Of a stretch of DNA of 64,000 nt, positions 53,101 through 63,340 are shown piece by piece. Both the position numbers and the translations under genes were made by a program. Each line of letters opens with the position of its first letter. The first letter of the stretch is position 1. The notes beneath the pieces are model-generated. The model was not told where the DNA came from. It was given only the letters and a program-made list of their open reading frames with translations, and ran no database searches. Location of the stretch: the NCBI GenBank assembly GCA_036897445.1, contig JAYMTL010000070.1, positions 1 through 64,000 on the forward strand, in the 5' to 3' direction. Source of the stretch: Pelargonium tetragonum (taxonomy: Eukaryota; Streptophyta; Magnoliopsida; Geraniales; Geraniaceae).

Positions 53101-56100
53101 TACCTTATAGAGCGTTAAACACTTCAATTTCTGTTTGTTTAGGTCGCTTTTCTCTATATTTTGTCTGTACTGATACTGATGAATTTCCCCGCAAGACCTA
53201 GGAATAGGTATCTAAGTCTAATTACTAAAGCTATAGGTATAGGAGTCCTACTTTCTATAGCTTCTATTTTAACCTTTCCTTTTTATACAAGGGGCTCTCC
53301 TGTAGTCTTTGCGCCCCCGAGATACGGTTGTAGACTAGGGATTTAATATTAAAATTAGAAGAATTTCTAACCTAAGACCAAAAAAACATATACTAAGTAA
53401 TTTCATGAAATTAAGGGTACCCGAAAGGAGACTCTATAATAAACGGGCCCTACTAAAAAGCCTAACTATAAAGCAAATAAAAATCTCGCAAAAGGGCTGT
53501 ATAACTTGACAAAAAACGTATAATTAAAGAACCTAATTATAAATTTTATAAGTAACATAGGAGGGCACACTGTCTGGTAGACTCCCTTCAATTACCCAAA
53601 ATCCTAAAAGGTTTCCTTGATACTGTATGCACGAAGTCTCCTCAATAATGTGTACTGCCACTTTAGAGCCTTTTGTACTTGTAAGTTTCCGACTTTGTGT
53701 TACGAGGCTTTGCCCGAATTAAGCCCCTTGCAAAGGGATCCCTTAGAGTATGTTTTAGAGATTATACTTAATAATATAACCCCGCTTATTCCCTTATTTT
53801 GTTAAACTAGAAAACTTATTCTGAGGCTGTGTAGAATTTAGTACTATACCGACCTTTCCTTTGCTAAGGAAATTTACCCTGTTTGTAAATGCAGATATTT
53901 AAAAACTTTTCTGTCGTTTTTAAGGAGGTAATGTCTTAATATACTTAAGAATCCCTATTTCTTTAGTGCTATCTAATATAAATATAAAAGAAACGTCTCC
54001 GACTAGCCTTTGGTAATATTAACTTAAAATCCTGACTCTACTTCTCTATTTCTCTATATTTTAGAGTTGCATTGATAATAGTTACTAAGACGTTTTATAT
54101 CCCCTAGTATCCCCTATACGTGAAACTCTGTACTTTAATTCCGGATTTCTTGTATTCTTGCTGAAAGCCTTGATTGATAATGCAAAATACGGATAGAAGA
54201 AGGAGAGCAATTCTATTAATTCTTAATATGGGCCGATCCTTGTTCCCGGTTAATACAACGAGGGGTTTTTAAAGTCGAAGCTCCTTTGCTCCCAAGATTT
54301 TTCTTTCTAAAATAAAGAAAATACTAGCCCTTAGCTACGCTACACCTCGAATGACGGAACTGGAAAAGACTTGAAGTACCTTACTACTTACATTGAAGTT
54401 TTTTAGGGGGTACCTTTATTTTTTTTTATTCGAGCAATTGTCTAAATCTAAGAGCTTAATCTAGGAAAACAGCATACAGATCCGAGCAAACCTACTCATT
54501 TTAGCTTACTTGTCTGAGTATAAAAGTAAAAAAAACCTGAAATTTTATAAAAGACACAGGTTCCAAACCCACCAGAATCTTAAGTTTTCTAGAAGAGTCT
54601 TTTTTTTATTGACAAAGCGCCTACCTTAATATAAAATTAAGTCGACGCGAAACTCCTGTGTAGCTATTTTATTGCAACAAGACTTCCTCAATATGTATAT
54701 TTTCATATGAAAAAGGGCATCCATATTTACTTGTAAAAAGCTACCCCCTTTGTGTTGTGTGCCCCTCTTTTAGGAAATTCCTGACGTACTTTCATCCGGG
54801 AACTCTAATAAGCATCTAGTAGCTCTCTTGTTTAAACTAAAAGTTGCATTTATTAAAGTAATCAAAGTTTGACAAGGCTGCCCCTTTATAGAAATCCTTT
54901 TATTAAGCGAATACTAAGTTCTAAAAAGAATCTTTTTGCTCAATCTCAGACTCTTCAAAAATGACTGCTTCCTTAATAGGGCTCTAATCTTGTGGGATTT
55001 TGTTACGATTTAGTTTTATAACTTTCATGGTATAATACTCGCTTTATTAAAGGGTTCCCATTACTACGGGGTATGAGTTTTTCTTCAAAATCTTTCTACG
55101 ACCCTTTGCTTTGTTCCGCCCTCTGTGCTAGATCCGGGCACCGTTTTTAGCTGAAATTTAGTACTTGGCATTTTTATTTAAAGAATATTTCAGTTTATAA
55201 TTAAAGATGCTCCGATGTTCTAGCAAGAATGCGCTTTTTTAAGACCGGGGATTCCTAAAGTAACGTGAGTGTCGTATATATTTTCTAAGTCTTTTTATAA
55301 AGTAAATTGAGTTGAAATGGAAAAGGGATCTCTGCTTTCGTCCCTACGATACGAAGGGAGAGTACCCTAGTAAAACGAGGCTTCTGTGGTGAATTTGAGA
55401 ATTTCTTTGGATGAAAGTAAATGAATGATAAAAGAGCTCTCCCCAAAAGCGGCTTCATAGTTATATAATACATACGGAGTTCTAAAATACCTTGGTGTTA
55501 GGGTAACCTCTTGTAACCAAACTTTTAGGGTTCCCTGTTTCTGGATCAAGCCCCTCTTCATGTGAAATTCTTATTCTTAGTAATTTCGACTGCTATTTCA
55601 TTAAAAACTTATGAGACAAAGGAAAACTTTAACAATCTCTTTTTTAGCTCCCGAGCTCCTGCTTTTTGTTCAGATTAAATCCATCTAGAAAATTAGTGCT
55701 TAAAGAGTACTCTGAGGAGTTAGAAAACCCAAGTGAAATTCATTTAGGAATTCTAGTTCTTTTAGAACTTATAGTGGTACATTGAATTGATATTTTGAGA
55801 CTTTTTCTTTAACATTCGTAATAAATTTATCACGAAGCAAGTAATTCTTAGAAATAAGAGTGAAGTTGAGAGAAAATTTGAGGTTGACCACTTACAAGAC
55901 CCCATTTGAACCTACTTTGACCAAAAGCGCCCGCGTGTTACCAAAGAAAGAAGATAGCTAGATTTAAGATAAGGGCACCTATCAAACGGATTTCACTCTC
56001 TGTCTACCAAACAGCCCGCGGAGAGAACGTTGGAATCATTTCAATAAGAAGGTCTAAGGTAAAAGAAATTCTATTCCTGTGCGGTAAGAGTATATCTATA

Positions 56101-59100
56101 CAAATTAGATGATGCTTGTAAAAAATTTTGTATACCCATAGGTAAATCTACAGGGTTCTTTTGTATTTCGATTTTAGTAAGTTTGGGTATTCTAATCCCA
56201 TAAGTATAGACTATTAGCAAGAACTGGAATTTCTTGCGGATACCCAAGATTCTCCTATTACTGGATGCTTGATGAATGAAAAAATCTGAATAAATTTGGC
56301 TAGAAGTAAAACCAAGGTTCCTATTCCGACTTTTATAAGCAAATTAGATACCCTTATGCTAATTCCTTAGGGTGTAAAGTTAAAACGGGATTTCCTATCA
56401 AATATGGATTCCGCAGTCGTTATAAAATAAAGCCGAAGTGAAGCCCTATCCAAAATATCCTGGATCAGGTACAAAGCCCTACAACAAGAATTTAGTTTCA
56501 GTTACGAAGTGTAATAGACAAAAAAACCTACAGGAATCAAATGCTGTGCCCACAAGCTAGCTTTTTTGAGCTTCACCCCGCTGGATATTTCACTAAGATA
56601 ATAAAAATAGCCGGTTCACAAAAAGAAAGATACTTAAAGAACTGCACAAAACCCATTCTAGGGTCTTTTTTGTGCGAGTTAAGCCCACTTGTGTACGATT
56701 CTCCATTTCAAGAATTTACTCGCGTTTTATTATATAAAAAGAAATTTAAGGGATTCGACCCCCGCTATAAAACTATAAAAGCCCTTTTTTTATTATTCTA
56801 GCTACCGGTATTACCTAAGTTTTATATGAATAGATTCTTAAGCCTTACAACTAATACATAAAGAGAGGTTTAAGAAGGACTTTATCACGCACCGGATATT
56901 CCTTGTTACAATGGAGTTCCTTCTTTACTTTGTATTACCGCCCTTACTAGAGCTCCTTTTTATTTAATCGAATGAAGCAGAACATTTTAATAAGTATCCA
57001 ACAAGTATATCCAGGAAAAGCCCTAAAAGCTCTTGTCAAAAAATTCAAAATAAATGTATATAACTTTTAATTGCTATATTTCACCCTCTAGGTAGCTACA
57101 TAAGAGGAACCTTAGCCAAAGGTAAATGCATTAACCCGGATCAGAGCGAAAAAGGTTTAGATTATCCCTATTAGAGGAGATACTGGGGTGGGCCCAGAAG
57201 TCTTTTTCAACTAAAAATTCCTAGGACTTCCTCTAGTTTTATACAGTAGTTGTAGCTTCGTGCTTACTTACTATACCAGACTTTAAAAGTCTTCTTCCCT
57301 TTTTTTTTAGGGGTTGACCCTTAGATCTATACTAAATCAAGGCTCTGCTTTATAACAAGAAATACGCTAAATGTAGGTTAACGGGTTCCGAACGCTTTAT
57401 TCCTTAAAAGTTAGTATACAGAAGTAGATAAGGGCGGCTTTAAAGCTTTCCCTTGATATTCAATTAAACCTAACTATTATAAAGATCTGCTTGTATATGG
57501 ATTGTCTGGATAACAGGAGTACTTTATTAACAAGATTTCATAAAGAGCTATAACTAACCCGAACCCGCGGATACTAGCTTGTAAAAAACTCTTAATGTAT
57601 TTTTTATTAACCCGACTTTGATGTTTTGATCTTGTTAAAAAAATGACTCTTTAGAGGCTCCTTATTGCTCCTGAATGAAGTAGTATCTGGGAATGTCCCT
57701 TTTTAGGAGCGCGTGTAAATCGCAAATATACAAGCTTTTGTACCTTTCGTAGTTGGAATTGCTAGAGGTGCTTCCATAAAGTGTAACTTCGCAAAGAATA
57801 GGCTTCCTTATAGGCCAAGCCCAGGCTATACAGGTAGTTTGTATTTTGATCTAGACCCTTTTTAGAACTTATATATATATATTTGCTATCTTTAAAAGGG
57901 TCACAGAATGTGTCAAATATCATTTTCTTTATGTTTGTTATTTATTATTAGACCTTATAGGTTCCTAGAATAGACCAGAATTAACTGCACATTCAATTTT
58001 CTTTATTAAAAACTTAGTTTAACTAATCTAAACCCCCTTTTGTAATATTAAAGGGAGCCCTACTAAGAGTAATAGAAAAAGTCCTTATATTTTTTGAAGC
58101 AGTAAAGGTATAAAAATTTATGCTATCATTATTTTTGACTTTACAGGGTATTGCCTGGTATACATTTAGCTAATGTTTTTGTGTTATAACTAAGTAATTT
58201 CAAAATTCCCCTGTTCCTTTTTCAATCTAAAGATTCTTTAGTCTTAATCTTAAATAAGCTCTCTTGTAATCTAATATAAGCAAGTTAAGGATATAAAAGT
58301 TAACTTATAAAATTAACGGGGAGTCCTCCTATTTAAGATTTTAAATCCCCAAGACAAAATAAAGTCCCTAAGATTGGACTAGACCCTTTAGTGAGCCTAG
58401 TAATAATATTAAGACCCTACTACTCCTAAAAAGGTATACCCAGATTAGGCTAATAAAATGGCATTCTCTATTCCATATGAAGACTTGTAAGCTATACAGG
58501 AGCTCCTTATCTTGGCTTTATTATATACTGTGACCCTGGAGAGGAATGATTAAACCTCTTTGCCCCTAAGAGATAAAGGCACTTATACATTTTTTTATAT
58601 AGGCGTACTCTTTTATAACACGATATAGACCACGAAAAGGGCCTTACAACAGGTTCTTTTTTACAGGTAAAAGACTTTGTCGACAAGACGAATAACTTTA
58701 ATAGAATTCTAAATAAGTGCTTTTTAGACTTTACAGCTGTAACCTAGTAGAGGAACTTTTAGTTTTTGAAGCATAGTGTGTGAACTGAAAGTAATCTGGA
58801 AATATAGAATGCTTTTAACCGAAGCCAGTCTTCTGAGAGGTTATTGTCTTGCACTTTGTTATATTATAAGAGACTCCAATAGGGTTGAAGTACTTTCTTA
58901 GGAAAGTCAAGTTGAGGTATACGTCCCTGTAATCGTAGGCGAGCCCGAAATTTACGTAAGCAGTTAATTTAATTAAGTAAAGCAAGTTATTACAAATTAG
59001 GTTACAGTTTCTTTGTTTTTTAGACTGAAAATTTAAGCGTTCCGACAATATTCTAATATACAATAATACCAAGTTTAGCATCCTCGTGTTTCTTCACGCG

Positions 59101-60964
59101 TACAAAGTTTCTGTCTGCCGATTCCACGTTGCAATCTTCCAAAGTAATACTACTTGGAGTACATGTATTTACTATGTTCCTGCTATATTATATTATCTAG
59201 ATTTTTATGCCCTTAGAATAAATTAGTCATTACTACATACAATATTACAAGTTCTTAGCAAGCCCAAGGGTTCATAGGAGTAAGTGTTGGTTAAAATAAA
59301 TTTCTTAAGCGGCCCTTTTCATATGCCTTAACGACTTATATTTTCTCTTTCCTCATATTTTTGTTTACCTCTATTGTTTTAATTACAAATGTGCTGAAGC
59401 TTGGATTCTCGAATTCTAATTTAAGTACTAGGAATCCCTTTTTATTATAGGTAATAAGTTTCACGGGCAGACAACTTCACGATTTTCAACTACAATTTTA
59501 TCTTCAATTATATCATAAGCTAGTTTAGTGGTATAATACTTACTCTAGCGAAAGGGGTCTCGTATAAACCAAAAAGCTCGCCGCAACGCTTTCATAATTT
59601 TAGCCTTTTTTTTAAACCTTGAGATGGAATAACAACACTGTGTCAGAAGAAAATCTTTTTATGTTATGGGAAATTTTCTCCCAGGTCTGGATAAGGTGAA
59701 TTTGTGGAAGCACTTGTTCTTTTAATATAGGGAATCTAAAAGAACTTTTGTAGACTTTTTTTCCTAGGATTCTAAACATTTACATTCATTTTCTTAAGAT
59801 AAAAAGATAAAGGGGGCCTCTTAGAGTCTTATATTAAAAGAAAATAACCTTGAGAAGTATACTACTTACCAAAAAGACTAGAGAAACCGCAAAAGAACAA
59901 GACCAAAGAAGAAAAGAGTTTGCATTCATAGACATAGATATTCCTCCGGATGGGTATAATTGTTAATAGGTTTATTGTCTTCCAATTACAGAACTTTTTC
60001 GCTACCATAGACGAAGCCGCTCTTTAGTTTACATAATACAAAGTATTGCATTCCTCTTCTGTTATAGAGATAGGGTTTAATAAGGATTTATAAAAAAACT
60101 TTTGTATGCTGCTTCGTAAAAAAATCTATAGTAGCTAGCGCATTCGGTTAAATCTAGGACGGGGACGTTCCTGCCATTTGTGTATCTATTAGACCTGTAA
60201 AATAAAAAGCCCCGAATACTTGTAAAAAGCAGAACTTTCAATATAAGCAAGAAATTTTATATTAAAGTAATAAAGATTGGCTTTGTTCTAATAGATCCGG
60301 ATTCTTTCACTTTTTAAGGGGGGTACCCGAGCTTTTGCTCGTAATGTTAAAAGTTTGTAACCTAAAATAAGTTTTTAAAGAAGGGAGGCGTGCATTCCTT
60401 TTAGAGTTTTTTTCTTCTTCTGCAAAACCCTTTTCAAATTTAGTACTGTATAGTAAACCGTTAAAACCCATACTTTGAATTTGGAGATCCAAAAGTAGCA
60501 TTATCCAAGGGTCTTAAGGAGTACTCATAAGATTTTCATTTTTCGGAGATATAGAGCAGAAATAAGATGGAGGCCCTCTAGTAAATAAAACCCTTTTGGG
60601 TGCCCTATAAAAAGGAGTGGATAGTACTATTAAGTTAAGTCTAAACGAGTTTCTCCCATTGGATAGTATATCTTGTAAAAAGCTCTTTTAACTTGTAAAA
60701 TCAGGAACAAGTTTAAAGGTGTGTCATAAGATCGAGAAAGTTATAGTTTGCAGGTCCGTTTTTATAGAATTAGGAGAGTTTTCGACATTATACTTTAGTT
60801 ACTTTTGAATAAGTAGCATACAACTATACCTTTCATGGGGCCCGTAGCGAGGATCCGCAGCTTAACTAGCAATCAAGACAAAAAGCCCTATCCCCAGGTC
60901 CCTTCCCATTTCTTTCCCTTTTTACTACGCATTCTCAAATAAAGACTAAAGCGAGCTCGTTATA
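50146..60964. other. Non-coding AT-rich stretch
   Basis: Nearly 11 kb without a gene, RNA or matched repeat. Landmarks are the hairpin at 50863-50891, GTATAATACT at 50368-50377, 55030-55039 and 59531-59540, GGAATCCC at 52199-52206 and 59431-59438, and GGGATTCC at 55248-55255. Small frames at 53161-53346, 53617-53805, 55285-55561, 56541-56801 and 58815-59081 have no recognisable domains. Confidence 0.6.
50863..50891. repeat. 12-bp hairpin with five-base loop
   Basis: GGATTTCTTTTT (50863-50874) and AAAAAGAAATCC (50880-50891) are exact reverse complements around TTAAG. The shape resembles the terminal inverted repeats of a small element collapsed to its ends, or a simple slippage product. Nothing transposon-like lies beside it. 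Confidence 0.75.
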
Positions 60965-61035
60965 TAAATGTGCGAATTCCCGATCAAGTTCACTATCCAA
61001 CAAGATTAAGAGAAAGTCAATTACAAGAAAATCGC
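60965..61035 (+). repeat. Family B relic
   Basis: AGATTAAGAGAAAGTCAATT and the following ACAAGAAAA lie in the same order as the Lys-rich words at 46415-46450, and are preceded by an AAAGACTAAAGCGAGCTCG segment similar to 46375-46395. Purine-rich and broken. Confidence 0.35.
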
Positions 61036-61731
61036 AAGCTTTAAGAGCAAGGGTTCATAATAGTAGAATTAGAAAGATTTCACAAAGTACAATATCATAT
61101 TTCCTGGAAGGGTCGCTAATTTTAGAGCATTATTAAAAAATTAGCAAGCAGTGTATTTTGTGCCCTTTTTGTTACTCTCCTATCCTATAAACTTTTTGAC
61201 CTAAAGACAAAATCCATCTCTTTCTCTTTGTGCACTTAATTTTAAGGTAAAACTGAGTCGCAGGAAATCCCCTTAAATTCTAAATCAAGGAGGTTCTTTT
61301 ATAATTCGACATTTATAGGGCATTTCAACGCTTTTATTAAAGGGCTCTGTCCTAGTGGATAGTTATGTATTATAAGGTCCTTTTAACGAGACGCAAACAC
61401 ATATTATATTAGACTAGCAGACTTTTTGATTTTAATTACTAACTCTTTAGGTTACTCCCCGGGTCTAAATTCAAGTCAAAGTTTATGTTGATAATTATTA
61501 AAGTTTACTGAAGACGTCCCCGTAACACCGCCTCTATCGGAATCCGGGTTAAAAAGACTCCCTATTTTAACAACGAAAGTTAAGAGTTCCCTTGAACCAG
61601 CACTTTCAAATACTTAAGAAATTATATATAAGAAAGCGCAGGGGTTCTTTGTTCGTACATAATCACTTAAGTAGATAGATTAAATAGATTCTTACTGGTA
61701 TAGAGCACCCAAGACCTTTGTTTCTTTCATT
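61036..61731. other. Non-coding AT-rich stretch
   Basis: No gene or matched repeat seen. Confidence 0.6.
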
Positions 61732-61798
61732 TTCATTTCAGCAAAGCGGTAGCACCCGCCAAATTCTCAATATCACAGGTTCAAATCCTACTCATAAG
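61732..61798 (+). pseudogene. tRNA-like relic with A and B boxes
   Basis: CAGCAAAGCGGTAGC (61739-61753) resembles the tRNA D-arm/A box, and GGTTCAAATCC (61778-61788) is a perfect B-box/T-loop. Spacing is that of a normal short tRNA. The acceptor arms (TTCATTT and TCATAAG) do not pair. An anticodon loop reading TTCTCAA would give CTC, but its stem does not form. It is therefore a decayed tRNA or the head of a tRNA-derived SINE, not a working gene. No poly-A tail or second copy was seen. Confidence 0.4.
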
Positions 61799-62144
61799 TT
61801 ATCTTATATCCAAGCTAGGAAGTCTTTGCCGTGGGTTTTGAAATATAAAAAAGCCCCTTCAAGAAATACGGGGTTCTTTTGATATGAGTTTGTGCTTTTC
61901 TCATATCTGGTACTCCGTTTTATATTACCATTCATTATACTTGTAACAGCTAGATTTATAACCTCAATTCCCCTTCGTAGTACAAGAATATCCCAGCTTT
62001 GAGAAATACAAATTTCATAAGGATCTTTTGTAAATTAAGTAAGTAAGGAACATCGCGAGGAGCTCTAGATATACAGATATACTATACGAGCCCTTAGTGC
62101 AAAACCTTAATTAAAAATCAACAAGGATCTCCGTTCTATTCCTC
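61799..62144. other. Non-coding spacer
   Basis: No gene seen between the tRNA-like relic and the open frame that follows. Confidence 0.5.
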
Positions 62145-62567
62145 TTAGGCTGACATACGCTTATCAGGGGTACTTACTTTACTTTTGAAAAAGGGGTATA
62201 CAAGACGCCACCTAAGGGCTAAGATTTTTAAACACAAATTAATATAAAGAAACAGAAACTTCATGGTTTTGCAACCTAAAATAACTGCTTCTAAGTTGCG
62301 CCTAGTAACGAGCAATCCAGAGCAACAATGTAGTATCAATAATAAAGCTCTATCCCTCATGAATAGTGGCGGAAAGCTCCCCCAGCTTAGAGGCTTCTTT
62401 TTTGTTATTTGTTTTGTTTTCTGACTTACTTGACTTAGTAGTTGACTCTGATTGCTATTGCTTTGGATTTGTGTATTCTTGTTACTCTGTATTAGATTGA
62501 CTTGTATATGTAGGAGATATTCTGTGCATTGCTTTCCTTGTTGCTTTGTATTTGTATTCTGTATCAT
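62145..62567 (-). pseudogene. 140-codon frame with Gln/Asn/Ser-rich N-terminus
   Basis: The longest open frame in the window. The first 55 or so residues are almost all Gln, Asn, Ser, Thr and Lys. The rest is hydrophobic and aromatic, without a recognisable domain and of the kind that out-of-frame AT-rich DNA gives. The start lies inside a family A relic, so the first part is probably a readable scrap of that repeat and the remainder fortuitous. Gln/Asn-rich tracts occur in Gag-like proteins and in host low-complexity proteins, and I cannot choose between them. Confidence 0.3.
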
Positions 62568-62720
62568 ACCTATACCTGTAGCTGCTTGACCTGTTGTAGC
62601 TTGTTGTTATAATCTTAATGGGTTACTGTTGTTATTGTAGCTAACAATTTGTTATATGTATTACTTGTTCTTTTAGTAATTAGTTACTTTAATTGTCTTA
62701 GTTTTTTAAGGTATATTCCT
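62390..62720 (-). repeat. Family A relic, reverse copy
   Basis: T/C-rich on the plus strand. TTATTGTAGCTA (62632-62643) matches 3093-3104, and ATACCTATACC (62566-62576) is the complement of GGTATAGGTAT at 15758 and 26514. On the sense strand the triplets CAA, AAC, ACA and AAG dominate. It retains more CpA-type steps than its surroundings, like 15850-16460. Broken, with no enzyme motif. Confidence 0.5.
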
Positions 62721-63268
62721 ATTATTTTCTTCTTTTTATTCTATAGTCTTATTTATAGAGTATAGTACTTCTAGTTAGGTAGGGAAGGCTTTTTCTTTAA
62801 ATGCAAGGAGCCCCTAACATGCAATATGAGCAAGAAATTTTATAGATTTTGACATTGTTCAAATGATTTGGGATTTTTAACCCTTTAATCAAAAATCAAA
62901 GAAGTTCGATAACCCTTTAGAAAAAGAGTAGTTAAGGCAGTGGCCTACCTTGTTAAATCTTACTAGGAGGTCTGTGCACTATTGAGGTAATTCCTCTATC
63001 TTAGGCTTTTCTTTCTAATATGGGTAAGATTTTCCTGAGATAAACAAGCCTCGCCGGGAACTCCTTAAAGGTAATAAGCTTTTTTGCCGTATTTTACTAG
63101 ACTATACCGGTTTTTTATCGAGAATAAGGAGTTTACGCAGTTATAGTTAGGTAGCTGGCCGTGGATTTTCTCTTTTTAATATAATTTATAGGATAGCTTT
63201 GTTAGTTATACAACTTGTAAATTCGAAATCTTTATTCCTTTTTGCTAAGCCTGTATACCTGCTAAACT
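62721..63268. other. Non-coding AT-rich stretch
   Basis: No gene seen between the family A relic and the tRNA-Asn-like sequence. Confidence 0.6.
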
Positions 63269-63340
63269 TTGGAGAGGTCGGATTTGAACCTACGGCCAAT
63301 CGGTTAACACCCAAACACTCTACGACTAAGCTGTTGAGGA
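63269..63340 (-). pseudogene. tRNA-Asn(GTT)-like relic, plastid/bacterial type
   Basis: On the minus strand the sequence starts TCCTCAAC and contains GCTTAGTCGTAGAGT (D arm), TGTTAACCGATTGG (anticodon GTT; plus-strand 63306-63308) and CGTAGGTTCAAATCC (T arm). Compared with land-plant plastid tRNA-Asn as I remember it, about 50 of the first 64 positions agree, and many differences are C-to-T or G-to-A. The 5' TCCTC is typical of bacterial and plastid tRNA-Asn, not fungal nuclear. The 3' acceptor strand (CTCTCCA) does not pair with the 5' strand (TCCTCAA), and the T and anticodon stems each have a mismatch. It therefore looks like a decaying copy unless its ends are repaired after transcription. 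Origin could be organelle DNA inserted in a nucleus, or an organelle genome itself. Confidence 0.55.

Noticed and set aside
53161-53805. Two small plus-strand frames (61 and 62 codons) as small membrane proteins
   Set aside because: Hydrophobic content is expected of T-rich codons; no start context, conserved motif or neighbour supports them.
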